Shown one piece after another: positions 1 to 7,184 of a stretch of 25,948 nucleotides of DNA. Below the pieces are notes generated by a model. It was given only the letters and a program-made list of their open reading frames with translations. It was not told where the DNA came from and made no database searches. The DNA comes from JAZQLP01 sp045542755 (lineage in GTDB: Bacteria; Bacillota; Clostridia; Oscillospirales; UBA644). The stretch is taken from the NCBI GenBank assembly GCA_045542755.1, contig JAZQLP010000068.1:1-25948 (forward strand). Direction: 5' to 3'. The first letter of the stretch is position 1; every line of letters begins with the position of its first letter. Both the position numbers and the translations under genes were made by a program.

Positions 1-77
1 TATTATTATAATATAAATTTGCCATTAATTAAAGTGTATTTAGTATATTTCGCAAAAATGTTGATTTTAGAAAATAT

Positions 78-133
78 AAAAAAACAACACAACTACCGCC
101 CTGGACTTTACAGCCCTGGACGGTGGCTGTGTT
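78..133 (-). terminator. Rho-independent terminator after ispH-S1
   Basis: Read on the minus strand, the sequence after the ispH-S1 stop forms a hairpin whose outer arms lie at 86-98 and 121-133. They pair over 13 positions with one A-C mismatch and one G-T wobble. The hairpin is followed by a seven-T run (plus-strand A7 at 78-84). It sits about 55 bases beyond the stop codon and closes the string of minus-strand genes. The loop contains the nonamer GCCCTGGAC twice (98-106 and 113-121), which is unusual for a terminator loop. Confidence 0.8.
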
Positions 134-189
134 AAAAAAAATCAATGATTACTTATCCGGTCACTGTATACGGTAGTTATTCACCGTTT

Positions 190-2151
190 TTATTCTTCGG
201 TAGCTTCAGCTGCAGGCTCTTCTTCGGCAACCTCTTCAGTCTCTTCGGGAGCTTCAAGGGTTTCCTTAATGGAGAGAGCTATCTTCTTGTTTTCGGTATC
301 AATTTCCATGATCTTAACATTAACTTTCTGACCAACAGCAAGGGCATCGTTAATGTTGTTAACGCGGGAATGAGCTATCTGAGAGATATGGATAAGGCCG
401 TCTGCACCGGGAACTACGCTTACGAAAGCGCCGTAGGGAGTGAGTCTGAGGATGGTAACCTCAATAATATCACCTACGTTGAACTCTTCAGTAACACGGG
501 TCCAAGGATTTTCCTCGGGAAGCTTCATAGTAAGAGAAATCTTCTTGGTTTCGGGGTTGAAGTTCTTAACTATAACAGTTACTTCCTGACCTACCTTAAC
601 GATATCAGCGGGCTTTTCTCTTCTACCCCAAGTAAGATCAGTAACATGTACAAGACCGTCGGCGCCACCGATGTTCACGAATGCACCAAAGTCACAAACG
701 GAGGTTACAACGCCTTCACGACGCTGGCCTACTTCAAGTGAACCCCAAAGCTCCTCTGCTGCCTTTGCTCTTTCTTCTTCGAGAACAACACGAATAGAGC
801 CTACTACCCTGCGCTTGTTTTCCTCAAAATTAATAATCTTCAAGGTAACCTCTTTGCCGGGGTACTCTTCAAGCTTTGCGTTCTTTCTCATGGAAACTTG
901 AGAACCGGGAATGAATACTCTTACTCCGTTAACATTTGCAAGAAGACCGCCCTTAACAACGTCGGTAACCTTAACAGTTAACTTTTCGCCGTTTTCGAAT
1001 GCGGTGCGAACCTTTTCAAGGTTCTTCATGGAATCAATCTCTTTCTTGGAAAGAAGCGCTGTACCTTCCTGATCATCGACCTTTACAACTACAGCTTCGA
1101 TTTCATCGCCGACTTTGACAGGCTCCTCATCATTAATAAATTCAGCGGCGGGAATGATACCGGAATGCTTACCGCCAAGGTCTACCTGAATTTCAGTACC
1201 GTTGATTACAGTTACGATACCCTTAACACGGTAACCTCTTCTTACGATTCTGATTGAGCCTTCCATAGCCTGAAGAAACTCTTCCTGCTCAGAAGTAACG
1301 ATACCTTCAACCTGGTTAATCTCGTTTTCGTTGACCATTTTACAAATAACCTCCTCGATTGCTTCAGCGGGGGTTGAAGTTCCGCTTGACAATCCTATTC
1401 TTTGTTTCCCATCGATTTGCTCAATGGGGAGTTGCATATAATTTTCTATGTGAAATGCTTTGCAGTGACTCAAAGCAATCTCGTATAGCTTTTTTGAATT
1501 TGAGCTGTTTTTTCCGCCTACGATAATAAATGCATCGCAGGTGGTTGCAAGCTCTTCGACTTGTTTTTGTCTGACGCCTGTGGCACCGCAAATAGTGTTG
1601 AAACTCTTGTTTACAATACCTGCTCTTGTAAGTAAATCCAACGCCTCTTTATACGCAGATGCCATAGCCGTTGTCTGGGAAACCATGGTGTACCCATCGC
1701 CCTGAGCTGTAGCGAGTATTCTGTCAACATCATCAACTGAAGACAACACCAGGCAATGCCCATTACAACATCCAACGATTCCAATAACCTCGGGGTGTTT
1801 TGGATCTCCAAATACAATAAGCTTATCCGACTCTTTTGCGATTCGGTGTATACGGAGAACATTAGGGCAGGTCATATCAATAACGTTGAATCTTTCCCGC
1901 AGAGCCTTCTCTGTTTTCTCGGGAATGCCGTGAGCGCGAATATAAAGCGTTGCACCGTCGGGTATTTCTTCAATGTTTTCCGTAAATATGACGCCTCTTG
2001 CCTCAAGGCTTTCGTTTATTAAGCGATTGTGAATTATATAACCAAAACAGTATACCGGAGATTTGGAATCTCTTATGGCACTTTCAAGGGCATCTACGGC
2101 TCTTTTAACGCCGTAGCAGTACCCGTAATCCTTAGTAAGACATATATCCAT
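190..2151 (-). CDS. ispH: IspH–ribosomal protein S1 fusion (HMBPP reductase / S1 domain protein)
   Basis: This 653-residue protein joins two activities. Residues 1 to about 270 are IspH (LytB), the [4Fe-4S] enzyme that reduces HMBPP to IPP and DMAPP in the last step of the MEP isoprenoid pathway. The three cluster cysteines are visible at C12 (GYCYGVKRAV), C95 (DMTCP) and C188 (NTICGAT). So are the substrate-pocket motifs HNR (H41), RAHGIP (H74), PKHPEV (H119) and SSGTSTP. Residues from about 306 carry four S1 RNA-binding repeats (roughly 306-370, 386-456, 474-543 and 559-630), then an acidic Glu/Ala-rich tail. The last two repeats are the most canonical (GAFVNIGGADGLVH, GAFVSVVPGADGLIH). IspH-S1 fusions are known in Clostridia. 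The gene is last in its string, 5 bases after plsC. The S1 half seems richer in optimal-looking codons than the IspH half, judged by eye only. Confidence 0.95.
   Translation of the reverse strand: MDICLTKDYGYCYGVKRAVDALESAIRDSKSPVYCFGYIIHNRLINESLEARGVIFTENIEEIPDGATLYIRAHGIPEKTEKALRERFNVIDMTCPNVLRIHRIAKESDKLIVFGDPKHPEVIGIVGCCNGHCLVLSSVDDVDRILATAQGDGYTMVSQTTAMASAYKEALDLLTRAGIVNKSFNTICGATGVRQKQVEELATTCDAFIIVGGKNSSNSKKLYEIALSHCKAFHIENYMQLPIEQIDGKQRIGLSSGTSTPAEAIEEVICKMVNENEINQVEGIVTSEQEEFLQAMEGSIRIVRRGYRVKGIVTVINGTEIQVDLGGKHSGIIPAAEFINDEEPVKVGDEIEAVVVKVDDQEGTALLSKKEIDSMKNLEKVRTAFENGEKLTVKVTDVVKGGLLANVNGVRVFIPGSQVSMRKNAKLEEYPGKEVTLKIINFEENKRRVVGSIRVVLEEERAKAAEELWGSLEVGQRREGVVTSVCDFGAFVNIGGADGLVHVTDLTWGRREKPADIVKVGQEVTVIVKNFNPETKKISLTMKLPEENPWTRVTEEFNVGDIIEVTILRLTPYGAFVSVVPGADGLIHISQIAHSRVNNINDALAVGQKVNVKIMEIDTENKKIALSIKETLEAPEETEEVAEEEPAAEATEE
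1336..1355 (-). promoter_or_regulatory. Internal Shine-Dalgarno and in-frame ATG at the IspH/S1 junction
   Basis: On the minus strand a full AGGAGG (plus-strand CCTCCT, 1350-1355) is followed 11 bases later by an in-frame ATG (1336-1338). This ATG is codon 272 of the fusion, exactly where the IspH fold ends and before the first S1 repeat. Translation from here would give a free 382-residue protein with all four S1 repeats. The AGGAGG also encodes E267-E268-V269, so it could be incidental. The spacing is longer than the usual 6-9 bases. Confidence 0.45.
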
Positions 2152-2156
2152 AAAAT

Positions 2157-2735
2157 CTACATTGAATAAACCATATCCATAAGCTTATTCGTTGCCTTTT
2201 CGTATTCTTCTCCGCAAGGAGTAGCTATCCCTAATTCTTCGGGATATACGGGTTTTCCGACTGTTATTTCTATACGGTTAAAAAGATTGAACTTGCGCTT
2301 GTAGGATATTTTTATCGGCTGCATAGGAGTCTTCAATTTATGCGCTAACATAGCCAAGCCGCTTTTTGCCTCATGGCGAATACCATCTCTTACTCGGGTG
2401 CCTTCAGGGAAAATTCCCAATATATCATTTCCCTTCAAGACTTTCATTGCCGATTTTATTGCCGCAATATCATTGCCGCCCCTATCAACGGAAATTGCCT
2501 TATAGGCGCGTATGAACCAGTTGACTACGGGAGTGTCAAAAAGTTCTTTCTTTGCCATAAATGATATGTGGCTTTTATAAAGCACCTGAATGGCGAATAT
2601 ATCAAAGGCCGAATAATGGTTTGCAAAAACTATCAGTGGCCCCTTATCAACTATATTTTCTTTATTTTTTACAACGAACCTGTTAAAAACTTTTAGGTAA
2701 AATCCAAGAATCAATTTCCCCAAAGTATATATCAT
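2157..2735 (-). CDS. Lysophospholipid acyltransferase (PlsC family)
   Basis: A 192-residue 1-acyl-glycerol-3-phosphate acyltransferase-like protein, expected to acylate lysophosphatidate to phosphatidate at the inner face of the membrane. The family's catalytic NHx4D motif is at residues 39-45 (NHYSAFD) and the FPEGTR acceptor-binding motif at 109-114. A hydrophobic N-terminal stretch (about 1-20) could anchor it. The length fits the short Firmicute PlsC type. It starts 4 bases after the cmk stop, and its stop is 5 bases before ispH, so all three are almost certainly co-transcribed. The cmk-plsC-ispH order recurs in Clostridia as far as I recall. The acyl-donor type (acyl-ACP or acyl-CoA) cannot be read from sequence. 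Confidence 0.9.
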   Translation of the reverse strand: MIYTLGKLILGFYLKVFNRFVVKNKENIVDKGPLIVFANHYSAFDIFAIQVLYKSHISFMAKKELFDTPVVNWFIRAYKAISVDRGGNDIAAIKSAMKVLKGNDILGIFPEGTRVRDGIRHEAKSGLAMLAHKLKTPMQPIKISYKRKFNLFNRIEITVGKPVYPEELGIATPCGEEYEKATNKLMDMVYSM

Positions 2736-2739
2736 TAAT

Positions 2740-3420
2740 TTACAGACCTTTCACTACCGAATCAATCACATTCAATACAGCCTGCAACGACTGCTCAAGA
2801 TCAAGATTCGAATTGTCTACAAGAATTGCATCCTCAGCTTGTTTTAAAGGTGCGATCGCTCTGTGGGAATCATTATAGTCACGTTCTATTATTTCAGATA
2901 AAATGGTACTGAACGTACAAGACTCGCCTCGTTGCATATGCTCGGCATATCTTCTTTGAGCTCTGGCCTCGGGAGATGCTGTAAGGAATATTTTAACCTG
3001 TGCGTGAGGTAATATAACAGTGCCCACATCACGGCCATCCATTATTACATTATTTGAGTTTGCAATATCGCGCTGGGTATTAAAAAGAAACTTTCTTACA
3101 GCTCCATGAGCGGATACTGCAGAGGCTCCCATTGAAACATCGGGAGTGCGTATATAAGAACTAACGTCCTCACCGTTAAGAAAAACGTGTTGATTGCCGT
3201 CAATATAGCGTATCCCAATAGTAATCTCGGGGAGAATCGTCTCAACGTCTTTTTCCGATTTAGGGTCTATCCCTTTGCTAATACAGTAATAAGCTACTGT
3301 GCGATAAAGAGCACCTGTATCAACGTAAATATAACCTAATAGTGCAGCCGCTTTTTTTGCTACGGAGCTTTTCCCGGCACCGGAAGGGCCGTCAATAGCA
3401 ACGTTTATATAATTCCCCAT
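2740..3420 (-). CDS. cmk: Cytidylate kinase
   Basis: A 226-residue (d)CMP kinase, close to the usual 220-230. It phosphorylates CMP/dCMP with ATP in the cytoplasm, for pyrimidine nucleotide recycling and CDP-lipid supply. The P-loop GPSGAGKS is at residues 11-18. The VDTGALYR nucleotide-binding segment, the MDGRDVGTVILP motif and the RDxxDSHRAIAPL lid segment near the C terminus are all present and intact. The start is the ATG preceded by AGGACAGG-type purine-rich sequence. It lies between the HutP-family gene (24 bases upstream) and the acyltransferase (4 bases downstream). Confidence 0.96.
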   Translation of the reverse strand: MGNYINVAIDGPSGAGKSSVAKKAAALLGYIYVDTGALYRTVAYYCISKGIDPKSEKDVETILPEITIGIRYIDGNQHVFLNGEDVSSYIRTPDVSMGASAVSAHGAVRKFLFNTQRDIANSNNVIMDGRDVGTVILPHAQVKIFLTASPEARAQRRYAEHMQRGESCTFSTILSEIIERDYNDSHRAIAPLKQAEDAILVDNSNLDLEQSLQAVLNVIDSVVKGL

Positions 3421-3444
3421 TGAAAATTACCTGTCCTTAAATAG

Positions 3445-3867
3445 TTAAATTGCACGGTGCCCCAGACCGATTGCCACCTCATTGAGATGCAGCATACCTA
3501 TACCGAAGAATACGGCTACTGCAACGTGGTCACCTTTTCTTGCAACGGAAATTTTACCGCCCACATTTAGCCCGATAGCCTTATTCATCATCTGGGCGAT
3601 AGCTTCTCGAGCAGCTCCTGCTACTCCGCCTTCTTCGCTGTGATTTTCATTGATTATCTTTTCTTTTTTTGCAAGCGAAACTATTTTTTCTATTATCTTG
3701 TTAATAGAAGGAATGAATTCACCGCCAAAATCAATAGCTGCTACGGAAACGCCTATGGCCTTCAGTTCTTCTTTACACTTCTTCTCCGAATCTCTATCGG
3801 GTGTAATAACCATTTTCAGAGCAGACTGTGCAACTAATTTTGAACCAACGTCTATAAGATTATCCAC
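3445..3867 (-). CDS. HutP-family RNA-binding regulator
   Basis: A 140-residue protein of the HutP family. In Bacillus subtilis, HutP is an L-histidine- and Mg2+-dependent RNA antiterminator of the hut operon (about 148 residues). Family hallmarks seen here are the HSEEGGVAGAAREAI segment, the glycine-rich IGLNVGGKISVARKGDHVAVAVFFGIG core and the C-terminal LHLNEVAIGLGHRAI with its conserved histidines. I chose a GTG start (3865-3867), one base after the stop of the preceding gene. A GGAG lies 9 bases upstream, encoded within the last codons of that gene. Longer reading to an ATG at 3978 is possible but adds 37 residues overlapping the flavoprotein and unlike the family. No histidine-utilisation gene is in the window, so the RNA target is unknown. 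Confidence 0.85.
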   Translation of the reverse strand: MDNLIDVGSKLVAQSALKMVITPDRDSEKKCKEELKAIGVSVAAIDFGGEFIPSINKIIEKIVSLAKKEKIINENHSEEGGVAGAAREAIAQMMNKAIGLNVGGKISVARKGDHVAVAVFFGIGMLHLNEVAIGLGHRAI

Positions 3868-3868
3868 G

Positions 3869-5116
3869 TTATCTATCTCCGTAATAAAGTATTTTTTCGG
3901 ATATACTCTTCGCAGCGCAGTATGCTGTGGAAAACGCAACTTGTAAATTAAAGCCGCCGGTATAAGCGTCGACATCAATCATTTCACCTGCAAAGTATAA
4001 GCCTTCTACCAACTTTGACTCCATGGTCTTGGGATTAATTTCCTTAACGGATACACCACCTGCAGTAACAATAGCTTCCGCTATAGGACGGTGCTTATCC
4101 ATAGTAAATGTCATGCCTTTTAGCAAGTCGGAAATGATTTTTCGCTGCTCTTTTGTGATTGAATTTACTTTTGTTAAAGGGTCAATACCGGTTAATCTAA
4201 TAAATGGCTCTATCATCTTTGAAGGTAGAAGATCGTTAAGAGCATTTGAAAAATTCTTGTTAATATACTTGTCGAAATCCGACAGTAAACGTCTGTCAAG
4301 CTGCTTTTCGTCCAAAGCCGGCTTTAAATCAAGAACTATAGAATCACCCTTTTGGGCAAAAGGACTCATACTAAGTATCATGGGTCCTGTAAGGCCGTAA
4401 GGTGTAAAGAGCATTTCTCCGAAGTCTTCGTATATGATGCTGCCGTTACGAACAAGCTTTAATGCTGTATTTTTCAGTGACAAGCCGCACATTGACCTGC
4501 AAAGCTGTTTTTCATCAACTTCTACGGGAACAAGTGAAGGAGTGGGCTCTATTATCGTATGCCCCATAGCCTTTGCCAAGGCATATCCGCTGCCGTCAGA
4601 ACCGGTTACGGGATATGACATTCCACCGGTAGCAAGTATAACATTCTTTGCTAACAGCTCACCCTTGGAAGTTTTTATGCAGAAGTTCCCGCTGCCATCC
4701 CCTTTTGCGGTAAAAAACAGGGAACTAACCGATGCTTTTATAATATCAGTTTTACGTGCGCATACTTTTCGCACAAGAGCGTTGACTATATCATCGGCCT
4801 TATCACTTTCGGGGAAAACGCGATCTCCCCTTTCAATCTTAAGCTTTACTCCCGCATCCTCAAAGTACGACATTGTATCGTAATTTGAAAATTCGGAAAA
4901 GGCGCTGTATAAAAACTTGGGATTCTTTCTTATGTTTTGAAAAAAAGTATCTCTGTCACAAGCATTGGTAAGATTACATCTTCCCTTACCCGTTATGGAT
5001 AGTTTTTTTCCTAAGGTAGAGTGATGATTTACTAATGCAATCTTCATTTTCGGCTCAAATAACGTTGCCGCAAATAAGCCTGCCGCACCGCCGCCGATTA
5101 TAACACAATCGTACAT
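3869..5116 (-). CDS. NAD(P)/FAD-dependent oxidoreductase, HI0933/BaiN-like
   Basis: A 415-residue flavoprotein of the HI0933/YhiN/BaiN family, often annotated as aminoacetone oxidase family. The FAD dinucleotide-binding motif GGGAAG is at about residues 8-13 (MYDCVIIGGGAAGL). It is followed by the family signature GKKLSITGKGRCNLTN (about 36-51). A second nucleotide-contacting block (ATGGMSYPVTGSDGSGYALAKAMGH) sits mid-protein, and the C terminus has the FAD-contacting GLYFAGEMIDVDAYTGGFNLQ. Length is normal. One member acts as a bile-acid reductase in a gut Clostridium, but most members have no proven substrate, so I do not infer that activity. It is the first gene of the string leading to hutP-cmk-plsC-ispH. 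I found no convincing promoter in the 67 bases before the hairpin at 5184. Confidence 0.9.
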   Translation of the reverse strand: MYDCVIIGGGAAGLFAATLFEPKMKIALVNHHSTLGKKLSITGKGRCNLTNACDRDTFFQNIRKNPKFLYSAFSEFSNYDTMSYFEDAGVKLKIERGDRVFPESDKADDIVNALVRKVCARKTDIIKASVSSLFFTAKGDGSGNFCIKTSKGELLAKNVILATGGMSYPVTGSDGSGYALAKAMGHTIIEPTPSLVPVEVDEKQLCRSMCGLSLKNTALKLVRNGSIIYEDFGEMLFTPYGLTGPMILSMSPFAQKGDSIVLDLKPALDEKQLDRRLLSDFDKYINKNFSNALNDLLPSKMIEPFIRLTGIDPLTKVNSITKEQRKIISDLLKGMTFTMDKHRPIAEAIVTAGGVSVKEINPKTMESKLVEGLYFAGEMIDVDAYTGGFNLQVAFSTAYCAAKSISEKILYYGDR

Positions 5117-5183
5117 ATAAACTTTCCGTACTTAAGGATAGTATAATTCAATAAATGATAACATATTTTTGAACAAAATGCAA

Positions 5184-5237
5184 GAGGTATAAGTCAAATA
5201 TTACGCAAAAGTTCGTAATTATTTAAACTTATACCTC
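5184..5237. repeat. Long imperfect hairpin between folD and the flavoprotein gene
   Basis: The arms 5184-5205 and 5214-5237 pair over 21 positions: an 11-bp perfect outer stem GAGGTATAAGT, then 4 and 6 bp, interrupted by small bulges. The loop has 8 bases. It lies 27 bases beyond the folD stop and 67 bases before the next start. Neither side carries a clean T-run, so it may be a weak terminator, an mRNA 3'-end stabiliser or a processing site rather than a classical intrinsic terminator. Confidence 0.7.
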
Positions 5238-5263
5238 AAATTTGTTTAAAATTACCTTCTTTT

Positions 5264-6112
5264 TTACTTTAATCTACGATTAGCGGAGTATAAAGTGTTA
5301 CGAAGAAGTAACGTAATAGTCATAGGGCCTACACCACCGGGTACGGGTGTTATGTAGCCGGCAACCTTTTCGGCTGTTTCAAAATCCACGTCACCTTCAA
5401 GCTTGCCTTCGGGCGAACGGTTCATTCCCACGTCAATAACAACCGCACCGGGCTTTATCATATCACCCGTTACAACCTTGGACTTACCCACAGCTACGAC
5501 TAAAATATCTGCTCTGCGAGTTACAGCGGCAAGGTCGGGAGTCCTTGAGTGACAAATGGTTACAGTACCGTTTTCTCTGAGAAGAAGCATAGCCATGGGT
5601 TTACCGACTATATTACTCCTTCCAACTACTATACATTCCTTGCCCTCAGGAGAAATGCCTGTTTCTTTTATAAGCTCCATTACGCCTGCGGGAGTGCAGG
5701 GCAAAAATCCGGGGTCACCGGTCATAATTTTTCCGACGTTATAGGGATGAAAAGCATCAACGTCCTTATGCGGTGAGATAGTTTCCGTAACAGCTTTATA
5801 ATCAAGATGAGAAGGAATGGGAGCTTGAACAAGAATTCCGTCAACGTCTTCCCTATCGTTCAGTTCTCTGATAAGAGAAAGCAAGGTTTCCATCGTGGTT
5901 GATTCAGGGAGCGCATATTCAAAAGAATTGAAGCCAACCTGTTCGCAGGCAAGCTTTTTATTTCTCACATACACTTTTGAAGCGGGATCTTCACCTACAA
6001 TTATTACGGCAAGACCGGGTTTTACCCCCTTTTTTACAAGCTGCTCACAGTCACTTTTTATTTGACCGCGGAGACGCTCTGCAACCTCTTTTCCGTTAAT
6101 TATTACAGCCAT
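5264..6112 (-). CDS. folD: FolD, methylenetetrahydrofolate dehydrogenase/cyclohydrolase
   Basis: A 282-residue bifunctional enzyme interconverting 5,10-methylene-, 5,10-methenyl- and 10-formyl-tetrahydrofolate in the cytosol. Visible motifs are the YVRNKK segment with the catalytic Tyr/Lys (near residues 50-55), VDGILVQAPIP, KDVDAFHPYNVGK, the NAD(P)-site VVGRSNIVGKPMAMLL and the C-terminal PVPGGVGPMTITLLL signature. QAPIP replaces the commoner QLPLP. I start at the ATG giving MAVIINGKE. It has a strong GAGGAGGAG a few bases upstream and lies one base after the lgt stop. A longer reading adds 18 unrelated residues inside lgt. It is last in the ymfF-ymfH-lgt-folD string. Confidence 0.96.
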   Translation of the reverse strand: MAVIINGKEVAERLRGQIKSDCEQLVKKGVKPGLAVIIVGEDPASKVYVRNKKLACEQVGFNSFEYALPESTTMETLLSLIRELNDREDVDGILVQAPIPSHLDYKAVTETISPHKDVDAFHPYNVGKIMTGDPGFLPCTPAGVMELIKETGISPEGKECIVVGRSNIVGKPMAMLLLRENGTVTICHSRTPDLAAVTRRADILVVAVGKSKVVTGDMIKPGAVVIDVGMNRSPEGKLEGDVDFETAEKVAGYITPVPGGVGPMTITLLLRNTLYSANRRLK

Positions 6113-6113
6113 A

Positions 6114-7163
6114 TTACTTCTCCTCCTCTGTTGAAGATTCAGCACTAATCTCCTGCTTTTGTTCAAAATGAGCCCTTAATTCTTCGGCTGAGTAAAGGGT
6201 ATTATTACCTACGCCTTCGTCGGTGACAACACCTTCCAGGGAGCGTTGAAGAGTTTCTTCGTCAGCTTCGTAATTCTGAGGCATCGAGTTAAGCAGAGGC
6301 TTGTACACTTCTTGATACTCGTCTTCTTTCTTGCGTTTCTTTTCCGTATATTCCTCTGCCCATTTATTAAGGATTCCAACTTTAAGTAGGACAAACATTA
6401 ATATACCGAAAATAGCAAGGATTACGGAAAGAAGCTGAGATACCCTTATATTGAACAGGTAAAGACTATCCTGTCTTAATCCTTCAACAACGGTCCTTAT
6501 ACATCCGTACCAAGCCAAATATAAAAAGAATATCTCACCGTTCTTGCGCTTCTTTGCAAAACTGAAGTATAAAAATAATATAATAAAGCCTAATATGTTC
6601 AGCGAGGACTCATAGAAAAATGTAGGATGGAAGGGGCCACGGCCGTTTATGGTCATACCCCATGGCAAATCCGTAATGTATCCGTAGGCTTCTGCGTTGA
6701 AGAAGTTTCCCCAGCGGCCAATGCTCTGGCCGATAAGAAAACCGAAAGCGCCAAGATCAAACAGGGCAAGCATATTTATTTTCTTCACACGCGAATAAAT
6801 AATACCGCCAAGAAATCCACCTATAACTCCACCGTAAATGGCAAGACCGCCGTTCCGGATATTAATTATATCGTAAAACGAATTAAACTCGTTCGTGGCA
6901 AAAATAACATAGTAAAGTCTCGCACCGACTATTGCAAGAGGAACGCCTATAAGGGCAACGTCGATGATATTATCCGATGATAGCCCAACCCTTTTTGCCT
7001 GAAGCATAGCAAAGAGCACAGCGAGTAAAAGACCACTTGTTATTATTATTGCATACCAGTAAATATCAATACCCAAATTGAAAAGATTAGGAATAGCTAC
7101 TCTATCTATGGTAAAAGGACCTATACCTAAGCCGTCAAAGGATATAACATTTGAAAGAAACAT
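6114..7163 (-). CDS. lgt: Prolipoprotein diacylglyceryl transferase with C-terminal extension
   Basis: A 349-residue integral membrane enzyme that transfers diacylglycerol from phosphatidylglycerol to the lipobox cysteine of prolipoproteins. The Lgt signature GRWGNFFNAEAYG is at residues 149-161. It is preceded by the conserved NGGLAIYGGVIGG stretch (104-116), and several hydrophobic helices follow, the last at about 241-262. Beyond that is an 84-residue charged tail (266-349) rich in Glu, Lys and Gln that the Lgt core (about 260-290 residues) does not need. It should lie on one face of the membrane, and its function is unknown. The start has AAAGGA upstream. Its last codons (EEEK) encode the ribosome binding site of folD. 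Confidence 0.95.
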   Translation of the reverse strand: MFLSNVISFDGLGIGPFTIDRVAIPNLFNLGIDIYWYAIIITSGLLLAVLFAMLQAKRVGLSSDNIIDVALIGVPLAIVGARLYYVIFATNEFNSFYDIINIRNGGLAIYGGVIGGFLGGIIYSRVKKINMLALFDLGAFGFLIGQSIGRWGNFFNAEAYGYITDLPWGMTINGRGPFHPTFFYESSLNILGFIILFLYFSFAKKRKNGEIFFLYLAWYGCIRTVVEGLRQDSLYLFNIRVSQLLSVILAIFGILMFVLLKVGILNKWAEEYTEKKRKKEDEYQEVYKPLLNSMPQNYEADEETLQRSLEGVVTDEGVGNNTLYSAEELRAHFEQKQEISAESSTEEEK

Positions 7164-7184
7164 ATCATTTTCCTTTCTTTAAGT

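Noticed and set aside
145..901. Plus-strand open frames opposite the S1 repeats
   Set aside because: They are shadows of the strongly conserved ispH-S1 gene on the other strand, with no ribosome binding site and low-complexity Phe/Ser-rich translations.
3868..3978. A longer HutP-family protein starting at an ATG at 3978
   Set aside because: It would overlap the end of the flavoprotein gene and add 37 residues unlike the family. The GTG at 3865-3867 has a good GGAG upstream and the right length.
5117..5183. A TATACT that might be the -10 of a promoter for the flavoprotein string
   Set aside because: No acceptable -35 at 16-18 bases spacing and no extended -10.
6113..6166. Longer FolD N terminus inside lgt
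   Set aside because: The added residues (MNKSRRLVLNLQQ...) do not belong to FolD, and the GAGGAGGAG sits just before the downstream ATG.
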